A stretch of 38,991 nucleotides of DNA, from the NCBI GenBank assembly GCA_945861565.1, contig CAMAUY010000043.1, positions 1 to 38,991 of the forward strand, read 5' to 3'. This DNA is from Akkermansia muciniphila (GTDB lineage: Bacteria > Verrucomicrobiota > Verrucomicrobiia > Limisphaerales > UBA9464). Positions within the stretch are counted from its first letter, which is position 1. Each line of letters opens with the position of its first letter. The position numbers and the translations under genes are program-made. Below, one piece after another: positions 25,101-32,314 of this stretch. Below the pieces are notes generated by a model. The model did no database searches. It was not told the DNA's origin and saw only the letters and a program-made list of their open reading frames with translations.

Positions 25101-25764
25101 TGACACGTTGCTCTTCGTGTCTGACCGCGAGACGACACGCCATATTTTTGTCACCGACGTCGCCACGGGCGCATCGCCGCGCCGCCTGACGACCGACACC
25201 GCTGCCGACTACGACCCGGCGTGGCTTGTGGTCTGCAAGAAGGTGGTCTTTGTCTCTGAACGCGATGGCAATCCCGAGATCTATTCCATCAATCTTGATG
25301 GCACGGGCCTCACCAGGCTGACCACCAATAGCGCGAGCGACACCCAGCCAACTCCGACGCCTGACGGGAATCAGATCGTTTTCACCTCGACCCGGAGCGG
25401 GAGCAAGGCGTTATGGATCATGTCGGCGGATGGATTGAATCAGAGGCCGTTCCTTGCGCAGGGACTATCCGGATCCCAGCCAGCCTGGTCCCCCGACGGC
25501 ACCACGCTCGCATTCGTCTCGGATGCAGCAGGGAGCGCCGATATCTATACAATCCGACTCGGTGACTTGGCACCGTTGCGGGTGACCACGGATCCTGCCA
25601 GCGACGTGGACCCGGCGTGGGTTCCGGGAGCCAACACTCTGGTGTTCTCATCGAACCGCACCGGCAACTACGAGCTCTATGGTGTCAGCCGCACTGGCGG
25701 AACCGCCGCGCGCCTGACCGTCACGACCGGCGACAACCGCTCGCCGGTCGTGCTGCCACAGTGA
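19147..25764 (+). CDS. Giant secreted TIG / right-handed beta-helix / PD40 protein
   Basis: A 2205-residue protein read from a GTG at 19147; the ATG at 19219 (skipping 24 residues) may be the real start, since a basic N terminus and hydrophobic helix (LQRGFFLLTGWLILFAINPLLYAAF) follow it at once. Next comes a verrucomicrobial 'LEVSTDFQNW...RFYRAV' domain (about 55-125), then a TIG/IPT domain (133-215). Residues 377-690 are helical and unrecognised. More TIG-like modules lie at about 690-970. A long beta-helix (about 1072-1860) has some eighteen turns marked by G[AGS]xxxN motifs such as GASDNNV and GGSHDNVF. A linker and six TolB/PD40-type repeats close the protein (about 1940-2205: ARVLFSSTRDGNAEIYG, VVFVSERDGNPEIYS). 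It probably binds or modifies polysaccharide at the cell surface. No enzymatic residues are evident. Confidence 0.88.
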   Translation: MLSKSQYGVRLSVPAPHAHQSFRYMNFPFRCSTPLQRGFFLLTGWLILFAINPLLYAAFRLTVVSSDADQGVQIRLTEAGSTPVRLEVSTDFQNWKPVGLFNPASAQPDLTDSTSTRALTRFYRAVAVDPVTAIYRVTPDRGSPGDTVEIIGQYFGATPSANQITLGSTPANVLEATSTRLKVEVPIGASSASFLLKTTTGDALSPDPFLVLDTLQVRLSLPSSLTGQPFVVLSTSDVVPATNGLATVQSPAGFPTLISAIPQGTNIDTFLSAVHLGQTNRLTLDATSTAHSLVFQFPLLMTFEPERAAHLLALMQADLAVKDLVNFVTSALANRTNPLDASGYALVYEQAVISIVNSPALAALAAEPAPRRTAFEKQAAGPSTGVYPLEPFATRWVELPYDGKKGGYVLEAFQHPVGKLPRLLNPVDWVVRFQEVEPDLAFPNGRDDILASLRDPDPQPIAYPLRPGYDRTANISADLIFARFNILSYVSKAAFKEVTKFVGLAKESSIKFPNTDAIYAMRAIGPSFLSSWGSDLGFVDSNYPDEHARAIGVNLIAMMIDVLSAAIDKGYLDSVFDKDSKDQDKLSLKTFDEAVKIAPSIRSASDILPAVMKLGQFFTKELASLLLKTGFDSTVKAGQEKAAGYFAAKEGNYLKVSKAMTGIFDNKALKIISSLGQVAERIDGFIETSPVETTLVVVGDPFRLVIESVVPSTAGPGADVEITFKGSRQLRAFNPNVQRDAVSIEGSDSLPLSVSAVKGPDAAGRQTLTARIPSTVSAFAEGNYTLFVNTQGRKGSSPFKLTIKTVITGLAPTNGFAATANFAGNSFDGTRVFIQGANMSASDSVLFTGLGGTIPAKSKFAATGGLTVNVPAGAVTGPIVVTHTNLANREVYMATSHVFTALGPPVIQSMTPAVAAVGDYVQFRVLNLDGNFGTVQVLFPTNYFPTGVSLGGSNLIYTTVPTKTVSGLVRVVTPAGEDTRLLTVIDAPPRIDLTGGSLIPVGPFSPISLARAVALANGDGFVDDDTDYQILDNRRIDLDPPREEGDYITPDNLGATNVVRFQIGLNFADTINVSGPVSGAVILRGNQDSIAGDGPFANDVTLAGNRQSFFGTANAIVTLSGHFNALSGTFNGPIVITGNSNRLSGRYRGPILIEGDYNILNSAEYNGTITIMGSHNSVGQNTANIRSNTGPAVIVYGNENKVAANFKNNAGDAVIVDGGWFNTIDFNSCVSNGGNGIVLTGGASYNQVIMRAGANDPITRKPARGTGNNGHAVYLQGDASFNTLSGEIWGNGGDGLRLEGPGVHHNTFSGSSTLNEQNGITVLNGAHDNKLGSASATAFSFSAIHCDGNGQNGVAILGGLQTTGAFYCSSNGANGLLISGVNETVPDGTYFFLLTAAFSSETGNQLAGLRLENVVRGVRVVNPGYKLKLDGTGIELDGAGVTGNTLELNVTESRTNGVVVRKASGNNLKLSITKCMGPGLVLEGASDNNVRLSELNDNQDVGLRVTGGSFGNHFQPSAFTAFVGGNRTGAIIEGGSHDNVFEGLGFNKNGDYAAILTGLGTRNNVFLRTVFVGALKDGLLVEAGASDNEIGRVSQNPLNNRLVLNARDNGLAGIRITGPTTRGNNVANCLFLPTGNTLQPAGLLIENGAPDTSVHDNTFFRNVEGVLLRDGARGTILLNNRFQSNTVSAVTISNAQFSIIGGPAVTDPNNVFNNAVGVLLTGPNSSGNTVFNNFITDNTDGVLIQDRSHDNTFGPDNLVQRNVHGFRLESARRNQITRNTITDNPGNGVDLSQESVFNRVTLNTIARNNVGIHAHGASTHANTFLQNSIANHGGPRSGILLTGSANGAISEPRLIEIQSSAVAGTSTAPDESIIELFQDSADEGEIYLGTTTVNNGRFRVPVTVDPNQAGFLFNLTATVTDPSGNTSEFGMLYREDYPPARVLFSSTRDGNAEIYGAGGNAPTATPKNLTNNRAEDTHPTAAPGCDTLLFVSDRETTRHIFVTDVATGASPRRLTTDTAADYDPAWLVVCKKVVFVSERDGNPEIYSINLDGTGLTRLTTNSASDTQPTPTPDGNQIVFTSTRSGSKALWIMSADGLNQRPFLAQGLSGSQPAWSPDGTTLAFVSDAAGSADIYTIRLGDLAPLRVTTDPASDVDPAWVPGANTLVFSSNRTGNYELYGVSRTGGTAARLTVTTGDNRSPVVLPQ

Positions 25765-25784
25765 GGGCTCCTATACATTCCATC

Positions 25785-27074
25785 GTGACCATCGAACTCA
25801 TCAATACCGGTTCCGAACTCCTTCTCGGGCGCGTCCTCAACACGCATCAACAGTGGATCTGCCGCCAACTGGCCGATCACGGCTATGCTGTCCAACGTCA
25901 GGTGGCCGTACCGGACGGCGGCGACGCCATCCAGCAAGCCGTCCGGGAGGGATTGGAACGAGCGGACCTAGTCATTACGACGGGCGGGCTGGGACCCACG
26001 TGCGACGATCTCACTCGCGACCGCATCGCGGAGCTGCTTGGACGCCCGCTGCAATTCAACGCAGCGATCGAAGCCCATATCCGAACGTTTTTTGAATCGC
26101 GCGGTCGCCCGGTGCCGGTCCGGACCCGCGTGGAGACCCTGGTTCCGGAGGGTGCAGAAGTCTGGATGAATGCGCATGGCACGGCTCCCGGGCTGGCGAT
26201 GGAGGTGCCAGCGGATTCCCAGCGCCCGGGTGGAAGGGCTTCGCGACTGGTGCTACTGCCCGGGCCACCGCGCGAACTTCGCCCGATGTTTCTGCAACAG
26301 GCATTACCCGCCATTCATCGGTGGTTCCCGCATGAAGAGGCATTTGTCTGCCGGACGCTCAAGACGACCGGATTGGGGGAGAGTCTGATGGAAGAACGGA
26401 TCGGCGGGCCGTTGCAGCCTCTGATCGCGAGCGGTCTGGATCTGGGTTTTTGCGCGCGAGTGGGCGAGGTGGATGTGCGGTTCACGGCTCGCGGTGCGGG
26501 TGCAGAGGCGTTGGTGGCCGAGGCTGAGGCCATCGCCCGCCGGTTGGTCGGGGACACCATTTTCGGCGAACAGGATGATCGCCTGGAAGAGGTTGTGATC
26601 CGGGAATTCGCGGCGCTGGGCAGGACACTCGCGATCGCGGAATCGTGCACCGGTGGGCATTTGACCAATCGATTGACGAATGTACCCGGTGCGTCTGCGG
26701 TGCTTCTGGCCGGATTTGTGACCTACGCCAACCAAGCCAAGATCGACGCCCTCGGCGTCCCCGAAGCCCTGCTCGCGGTCCATGGCGCCGTCTCCGAGCC
26801 CGTGGCGCGAGCGATGGCCGAGGGGGTCCGCCGGGTGACCGGCGCGGATTTCGCTGTAGCCACGACCGGAATTGCAGGGCCCGGAGGCGGGACGGCGGAA
26901 AAGCCGGTTGGAACCGTCTATATCGCCGTGGCGGGGCCCCAGGGCATCGAGGTTCAGCGGCGCCTGAATACCTTCGACCGCGAGACCTTTAAGTTCACGA
27001 CCTGCCAGCAGGCAATGGCGCTACTGCGATCCCAGGCACGTGTGTCCCGGAATGACAATCGGCTTTTTGCATAG
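25785..27074 (+). CDS. cinA: CinA-family competence/damage-inducible protein (NMN amidohydrolase type)
   Basis: A 429-residue CinA. The N-terminal MoCF-like domain begins VTIELINTGSELLLGRVLNTHQQWI and has LVITTGGLGPTCDDLTRD (about 65-82) and LLPGPPRELRPM (about 150-160). The C-terminal nicotinamide-mononucleotide deamidase domain has LAIAESCTGGHLTNRLTNVPGASAVLLAGFVTYAN and AVATTGIAGPGGGTAEKPVGTVYIAV. The GTG at 25785 matches the family N terminus. A GTG at 25761 would overlap the upstream stop by 3 bp. Members recycle NMN or act in competence. The stop codon abuts the long inverted repeat downstream, which could terminate or stabilise the transcript. The gene follows the giant protein directly, with only short spacing. 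Confidence 0.95.
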   Translation: MTIELINTGSELLLGRVLNTHQQWICRQLADHGYAVQRQVAVPDGGDAIQQAVREGLERADLVITTGGLGPTCDDLTRDRIAELLGRPLQFNAAIEAHIRTFFESRGRPVPVRTRVETLVPEGAEVWMNAHGTAPGLAMEVPADSQRPGGRASRLVLLPGPPRELRPMFLQQALPAIHRWFPHEEAFVCRTLKTTGLGESLMEERIGGPLQPLIASGLDLGFCARVGEVDVRFTARGAGAEALVAEAEAIARRLVGDTIFGEQDDRLEEVVIREFAALGRTLAIAESCTGGHLTNRLTNVPGASAVLLAGFVTYANQAKIDALGVPEALLAVHGAVSEPVARAMAEGVRRVTGADFAVATTGIAGPGGGTAEKPVGTVYIAVAGPQGIEVQRRLNTFDRETFKFTTCQQAMALLRSQARVSRNDNRLFA

Positions 27075-27282
27075 CCGCGGAGCGGCGCCAGACCGTAGCC
27101 CACGGCACGAGCCGAGGGACAGCATTCGAATTAAACGTAAGCCCTGTCAGGGGCGACAGAACCGGAGGACAATGCGCCATAATGTGGCGATATTCTCTGT
27201 CGCCCTTTCAGGGCTCGCGCACCGCGACCCTAAAATCCCACGGCTTACGCCATGGGCTAAGTTCTTGCGGCGCTCCGCGCCT
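27073..27282. repeat. Long inverted-repeat element abutting the cinA stop
   Basis: Left arm 27073-27162 and right arm 27192-27282 are imperfect inverted copies. In outside-in order, GCGGAGCGGCGCCAGA pairs with the complement of TCTTGCGGCGCTCCGCG, GTAGCCCACGGCACGAGCC with GGCTTACGCCATGGGCTAAG, and AGCCCTGTCAGGGGCGACAG with CTGTCGCCCTTTCAGGGCT. The tip forms CGCCA-TAATG-TGGCG (about 27176-27190). The arm match is disturbed by a short indel near 27121-27140. The element resembles a MITE or a composite REP and lacks a coding frame. The whole 317-bp gap between cinA and the transporter operon is this element plus unrecognised sequence (27283-27391). Confidence 0.85.
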
Positions 27283-27391
27283 CCGGAGTGCGGCCACATC
27301 AAGCAGCGGCACGGTGGGAATCCGTCGGAGATTTTGGATGAGCCGAGCCGTGTGCCCATTTTGACAAACGCTGCGTCAGCGCATCACCGGC

Positions 27392-29716
27392 TTGATTCCG
27401 CTGACGGGTGACTTCAATCTTGCCGCCCGTGATTGCCATGCTCGTTTGAAAGCCGCTTTTCCTTTCGTTTGCCGCGTGGGCTGGGGATTCCGCCTGTTCG
27501 CCGCCGCTGCGCTGTTGGGCGGCTGCGATGTCGCCAATGCGCCGTACCCGCTGGGTGACATTGCCGGCAACGTTTTCTATTCCTCGTTTTCGGAGCGGCC
27601 CAAGCATCTGGACCCCGTCAGTTCCTACAGCGTGAATGAGACGCCGTGGACTTATGCGACCTACGAGCCGCTGCTGCACTACCACTATCTGAAGCGTCCC
27701 TACACGCTGGAAGGCCTGACCGCCACCGACGTGCCGATTCCGCGGTACCTCGACAAGGACGGCCAAGCGCTCCCGGAAGACGCACCCACCGAGCAAATCG
27801 CCACCAGCATTTATACGATCAAGCTCCGGCCCGGAATCCGGTACCAGCCGCACCCTTCCCTGGCGCGGAATGCAGCGGGTCAATTCCTCTATCACGACCT
27901 CAAACCCGAGCAGATTGCTGGCAAACATTCCGTGCTGGATTTCCCGCTGGACCGCGCCGCGACCAGCACTCGGGTCGCGACGGCGGCGGACTACGCCTAC
28001 CAGATCAAACGTCTGGCGAGCCCCTGGGTGCCGACCCCATCGCCGATCTACAACCTGTTCAACCAGTATATCGTCGGCCTCAAAGAACTAGGCGACCGGC
28101 TCAAAGCCGAGCATGCGGCCGCGCTCAAGGACCGCAATCCCCGCGACCTTTATCTGCCCTGGAAGGACCTGCGCAATGAGCCACTGTCGGGTGTGCAAGC
28201 CTTGGATGATACCACTTTGCAAATCCAGGTGATCGGCAAATACCCGCAGTTCAAGTACTGGCTGGCGATGTCCTTCATCGTACCCATCCCCTGGGAAGCC
28301 GACCGCTTCTACGTTCAGCGCGGTATGGCCGATAATTCTCTGAATATCAACAACTGGCCGGTTGGCACGGGAGCATTCATGCTTACGGAACAGAGCGCCA
28401 ACCGCTATGTGCTGAAACGCAACCCGAATTTCCGGGACGCGCGTTACCCGAGCGACGGCATGCCGGGCGATGCCGAGCATGGCTGGCTCGCGGATGCCGG
28501 CAAGCGCCTGCCGTTGCTGGATCAAATTGTGTTTAATCTCGAAAAGGAACGCGAACCGGCGGAGGCGAAGCTGATGCAGGGCTATTATGACACGCCGGAC
28601 CTGAGCCGCATCGATATCGGGTTTTCCTTGCTCAAGGAACAGATGGACAATACCGGTCGCAGTCAGACCTTGCGCGACCACAAACTACAACTGGTGCCAG
28701 CCAATGAGCCGACCTGTTGGTATATCGGCTTCAACATGCTCGATCCGGTGGTCGGAATGGGCGACACGCCTGAGCAGCAGATTCGCAATCGCAAATTGCG
28801 GCAGGCGATGTCCATTGCCACCGACTGGGAAGAGTATTACGCCGTTTTTTTCGACACCTACGGCCCTTCCGAGACGGCGATGGGCCCGGTTCCTCCCGGA
28901 CTGTTCGGCTATCGCGCCGGGCAGGCAGGCATCAACCCCATCACTCACATCTGGAAGGACGGGCGCGCCGTGCGCCGGCCGCTCGACGATGCAAAAAGGC
29001 TGATGATCGACGCGGGTTACGCGGACGGGCGTGATGTCAAGACGGGCAAGCCCCTCCTGATTTTCTATGATTCCAACGGGGTCGGTCCGGCGTATCAGGC
29101 GCGACTGAATTGGCAGGTCAAGCAACTCGCCAAACTTGGTATCCAGACCGAAGTGCGCGCCAGCGATTACAACCGCTTTCAGGAACGGATGAGGAAGGGT
29201 AACGAGCAGATTTATTTCTGGGGTTGGTCCGCCGATTTTCCGGATCCGGAAAACTTCCTGTTCCTCTTGACCACCTCCCAGGGCAAGGTCAAGTACGATG
29301 GGGAGAATGCCTCGAATTATGCCAATCCGGAGTATGACGAATTGTATGTCAAGATGAGAGCACTCCCCGACGGACCCGAGCGGCAGAAGGCCATTGACCG
29401 GATGCTAAGCATTGTCCGCGAGGACGCACCGTGGTCGTTTGGGATATTCCCCGGCTCGGTCGGCATCTATCAGCAGTGGGTGCACAACGCGAAGCCGACT
29501 CAGGTTATCCAGGACCGCAGCAAATATCTGCGGGTGGACGGCCCGCTGCGGGCGCAAAAGGTGACCGAGTGGAACAAGCCGAAGGTCTGGCCGCTCGGGC
29601 TGGCTCTCCTGGCCTTGGGGATCCTGCTCTGGCCCGCGTTGAGACTGTATCAGCGGCGCGAGGCGGCTAACGCCCGAACAACTCGCATCGCCGTCGCGTC
29701 CGGGAGGATGTCATGA
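27392..29716 (+). CDS. Peptide/oligopeptide ABC transporter substrate-binding protein (SBP family 5)
   Basis: A 774-residue extracytoplasmic solute-binding protein for an Opp/Dpp-type importer. A hydrophobic stretch and lipobox (FAAAALLGGC) suggest lipidation; a GTG at 27476 would give a short leader that fits better than the TTG at 27392. The SBP_bac_5 fold shows as KHLDPVSSYSVNETPWTYATYEPLL, VATAADYAYQIKRL, TLQIQVIGKYPQFKYWLAM, WPVGTGAFMLTEQSANRYVLKRNPNFR and LRQAMSIATDWEEYY. WGWSADFPDPENFLFLL completes the ligand-site region. Residues 735-757 form a C-terminal hydrophobic helix (PLGLALLALGILLWPAL) ahead of a basic tail, unusual for this family. It is first in the operon and overlaps the next gene by four bases. 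Confidence 0.92.
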   Translation: MIPLTGDFNLAARDCHARLKAAFPFVCRVGWGFRLFAAAALLGGCDVANAPYPLGDIAGNVFYSSFSERPKHLDPVSSYSVNETPWTYATYEPLLHYHYLKRPYTLEGLTATDVPIPRYLDKDGQALPEDAPTEQIATSIYTIKLRPGIRYQPHPSLARNAAGQFLYHDLKPEQIAGKHSVLDFPLDRAATSTRVATAADYAYQIKRLASPWVPTPSPIYNLFNQYIVGLKELGDRLKAEHAAALKDRNPRDLYLPWKDLRNEPLSGVQALDDTTLQIQVIGKYPQFKYWLAMSFIVPIPWEADRFYVQRGMADNSLNINNWPVGTGAFMLTEQSANRYVLKRNPNFRDARYPSDGMPGDAEHGWLADAGKRLPLLDQIVFNLEKEREPAEAKLMQGYYDTPDLSRIDIGFSLLKEQMDNTGRSQTLRDHKLQLVPANEPTCWYIGFNMLDPVVGMGDTPEQQIRNRKLRQAMSIATDWEEYYAVFFDTYGPSETAMGPVPPGLFGYRAGQAGINPITHIWKDGRAVRRPLDDAKRLMIDAGYADGRDVKTGKPLLIFYDSNGVGPAYQARLNWQVKQLAKLGIQTEVRASDYNRFQERMRKGNEQIYFWGWSADFPDPENFLFLLTTSQGKVKYDGENASNYANPEYDELYVKMRALPDGPERQKAIDRMLSIVREDAPWSFGIFPGSVGIYQQWVHNAKPTQVIQDRSKYLRVDGPLRAQKVTEWNKPKVWPLGLALLALGILLWPALRLYQRREAANARTTRIAVASGRMS

Positions 29717-30690
29717 TCAACTATATAGTCCGCCGGGTCATTTACTCCCTGCTCGTACTGGCCGGGATCAACTTCCTCACCTTTTTTCTGTTTTTCTCGA
29801 TTAACACTCCCGACGACATGGCACGCCTGCAACTCGGCGGCAAGCGGGTGGCGGCCGAGGCGATTGCACGTTGGAAGGCCGAGCACGGCTACGATAAGCC
29901 GCTGTACCTCAACCTGAAGGCGGGTGGCACAGCGATGTTGACTCACACCGTCTTCGTGGAGAATTCGCTCGGCATCCTGCACTTGAACTTCGGCAAGACA
30001 CTGGAGGGCCGTGACATCGCCTGGGAGCTTGGCAAGCGCGTCGGCCCAACTCTGGCCATGGCGACTCCGGTGTTCATTGTTGCGGTCGGCTTGTCCATTG
30101 TGTTCGCTTTGGGGTTGATGCTATTCCGCTACAGCACCCTCGACACGGTCGGAGTGGTGGCACTAGTGGCGCTCATGTCGATCTCATCCTTGTTCTTCAT
30201 CATCACAGGCCAGTACGTGTTCGGAAAGTTAATGGCCCTGGCTCCTCTTTCCGGATTCTCGCCGGGTCCCGGCATGTTTAAGTTCCTCGTACTGCCCGTC
30301 GCCGTATACGTGCTGTCGCAACTCGGAGCGGACACCCGGCTGTATCGCACCATTTTTTTGGAAGAACTGGGCCGTGACTATGTGCGAACTGCCCGCGCCA
30401 AGGGTCTGTCGGAATCCACCGTTCTGCTCACCCATGTCTTGCGAAACTCCCTCATCCCCATCATCACGTCGGCGGGCTTGCTGCTGCCGGCGCTGCTGAC
30501 GGGCGCGATCGTGCTCGAATCTTTCTTTGGCATCCCCGGCCTGGGCAGCTTCACCATCGAAGGCATCAACAACCAGGATTTTGCCATCGTCCGCGCCATG
30601 GTATTTTTCGGTTCATTTGTCTACGTGCTCACCTACCTGCTCACGGACTTTGCCTACGCCTGGGCCGATCCGCGCGTGCGTTTGCAGTAA
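29713..30690 (+). CDS. Peptide-type ABC transporter permease (OppB/DppB-like)
   Basis: A 325-residue inner-membrane permease of the BPD_transp_1 family. The first helix (MINYIVRRVIYSLLVLAGINFLTFFLFF) is typical OppB. The EAA loop reads ELGRDYVRTARAKGLSESTVLLTHVLRNSLIPIITSAG (about 215-255), the coupling helix that contacts the ATPase, followed by LESFFGIPGLGSFTIEGINNQDFAIV and a last helix VYVLTYLLTDFAYAWADPRVRLQ. About six helices. The gene overlaps the binding-protein stop by four bases (ATGA), and the second permease follows after 13 bp, so these form one operon. Confidence 0.95.
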   Translation: MINYIVRRVIYSLLVLAGINFLTFFLFFSINTPDDMARLQLGGKRVAAEAIARWKAEHGYDKPLYLNLKAGGTAMLTHTVFVENSLGILHLNFGKTLEGRDIAWELGKRVGPTLAMATPVFIVAVGLSIVFALGLMLFRYSTLDTVGVVALVALMSISSLFFIITGQYVFGKLMALAPLSGFSPGPGMFKFLVLPVAVYVLSQLGADTRLYRTIFLEELGRDYVRTARAKGLSESTVLLTHVLRNSLIPIITSAGLLLPALLTGAIVLESFFGIPGLGSFTIEGINNQDFAIVRAMVFFGSFVYVLTYLLTDFAYAWADPRVRLQ

Positions 30691-30703
30691 AGAATATGGC
30701 GCC

Positions 30704-32104
30704 ATGAAAATTGTTGTTTTGTGGACGGATTGGGTCGTCTTCTTTGTTCTGGCGGCGACGCTGCTTTATGCCTGGAACGTGCTCCGCACCCCGCATCTGG
30801 CCAGCACCTGGCGCAAGGCGTTCGCCAGTCCCACCGGCAGCGCCGCAGCAACCGTGCTGGCTGCCTTTGTCGCCATCGGCGTACTCGACACGCTCCACTA
30901 CCGCCGTTTGCTATCCAACAGCACGGGGACCGCGCCGACCTATGGCACAGAGACTCTCTCCCTGCTCGACCATTTGCTGCGCAAGCAGCAAGCCGGCAAG
31001 GAGCGCAGCTACTCCGCTCCGCTCGCCTACCTGGCGTATGAGAAGGAAGCCGTGACGACCAACGGTGAGACCCGCCGCATCTATCCCCGCCTGATCAATG
31101 CCGGCACCCACTTGCAGGATCCGGCACGCGACCGGGCCGCCGATGTGATCACCCGGGGCCTGGTCGGGGCAATCAAAGGGATGTTCGTTGCCGGCCTGCT
31201 GGCTTGCTTGCTGACGTGGTTCAAGAGTCGACGGAACGGTCGGGGCCTAGCGGCAGCGTGGTCCGACATCCGGTCCGGGCGAACCCGGATGCCGCTGCGC
31301 GTCGTACTGGGCACCGTCAGCGTCCTGTGCTTCCTGAGCGGTACCGTGCTGGCGCTGTCGGTCGAGTACCATGTATTCGGCACGGATCGCGTGGGCAACG
31401 ACCTCTTTTATGTGGTGATGAAGAGCCTCCGCACCGCACTCGTCATCGGAACTCTGTCCACCCTGGTCACCATGCCTATCGCCGTCGGCCTGGGTATTCT
31501 AGCGGGTTATTTGGGCGGCTGGATCGATGAAGTGATCCAATATATTTATACGGTCATCAATTCCATCCCTTACGTATTGCTGATCGCGGCCACCGTGTTG
31601 ATCCTGATGACGTTCATCGACAACCACGCCGACTTGTTTCCGACCGCGGCCAACCGCACCGATGCACGGCTGTTCTTCCTCTGCGTCATCCTCGGAATGA
31701 CGAGCTGGACCGACCTCTGCCGGCTGATCCGCGGCGAAGTCATTAAGCTGCGCGAGGCCGAATACATCCAGGCGGCCCAGGCCTTCGGCGTCAGCACTTG
31801 GCGCATCCTCAGCGTGCATCTGTTGCCCAATGTGATGCATCTGATATTGATCAGCATGGTCATCAGCTTTTCCGGTCTGGTGCTGGCGGAGGCCGTGCTG
31901 TCCTACGTCGGCATCGGGGTCGATCCAGCCATGCAAAGCTTTGGCACCCTGATCAACACCGCGCGCCTTGAGTTGTCGCGAAAACCGGCCATTTGGTGGA
32001 CGCTGGCCACCGCGTTCAGCTTCATGTTCACCCTGGTGCTCTCGGCCAATATCTTCTCCGATGCCGTCCGCGATGCGTTCGACCCGCGCGCGATTCACAA
32101 CTAA
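30704..32104 (+). CDS. Peptide-type ABC transporter permease (OppC-like) with long N-terminal extension
   Basis: A 466-residue permease. The C-terminal half is standard OppC: GTDRVGNDLFYVVMKSLRTALVIGTLSTLVTMPIAVGLGILAGYLGGWIDEVIQ, EAA loop KLREAEYIQAAQAFGVSTWRILSVHLLPN (about 347-375), and LSYVGIGVDPAMQSFGTLI. The first about 190 residues are extra compared with a 280-320-residue OppC: two helices (about 4-24 and 44-64), then about 85 mostly polar residues (including ERSYSAPLAYLAYEKE), then a further helix (about 152-172). The polar part is probably periplasmic. Similar extended OppC proteins are known in some PVC and Bacteroidetes importers (recollection, not tested). Starts with the ATG at 30704. 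Confidence 0.92.
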   Translation: MKIVVLWTDWVVFFVLAATLLYAWNVLRTPHLASTWRKAFASPTGSAAATVLAAFVAIGVLDTLHYRRLLSNSTGTAPTYGTETLSLLDHLLRKQQAGKERSYSAPLAYLAYEKEAVTTNGETRRIYPRLINAGTHLQDPARDRAADVITRGLVGAIKGMFVAGLLACLLTWFKSRRNGRGLAAAWSDIRSGRTRMPLRVVLGTVSVLCFLSGTVLALSVEYHVFGTDRVGNDLFYVVMKSLRTALVIGTLSTLVTMPIAVGLGILAGYLGGWIDEVIQYIYTVINSIPYVLLIAATVLILMTFIDNHADLFPTAANRTDARLFFLCVILGMTSWTDLCRLIRGEVIKLREAEYIQAAQAFGVSTWRILSVHLLPNVMHLILISMVISFSGLVLAEAVLSYVGIGVDPAMQSFGTLINTARLELSRKPAIWWTLATAFSFMFTLVLSANIFSDAVRDAFDPRAIHN

Positions 32105-32110
32105 AATGAG

Positions 32111-32218
32111 GACAAATTGGGACCATGGACCTGGGAGCGCCGGCATCCCTGCCGGCCGGGTGTTGTCCTTTCTGCGTGCTCGCCGGCAAAATGCCAGCGC
32201 TCCCAGGGAGTCGGTTCA
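32111..32218. repeat. Palindromic element, copy 1 (within the ABC operon)
   Basis: Arms CCTGGGAGCGCCGGCATCC (32130 on) and ATGCCAGCGCTCCCAGG (to 32206) are inverted, with an inner CTGCCGGCCGGG...CTCGCCGGCA. About 90-108 bp are shared with a second copy at 36808-36915, including flanking GACCATG..ACCTGGG and GGAGTC(C)GGTTCA. The element lies between the second permease and the ATPase gene and has no frame of its own. Confidence 0.9.
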
Positions 32219-32314
32219 TGGGTACGGCCAGGCGCGCGGCAGGAGTTTAGACTCAATGACTCAAAACGCCGATTCTAGCAGCCTCATTTCGTACTGCACT
32301 CAACTCGCTTGACC

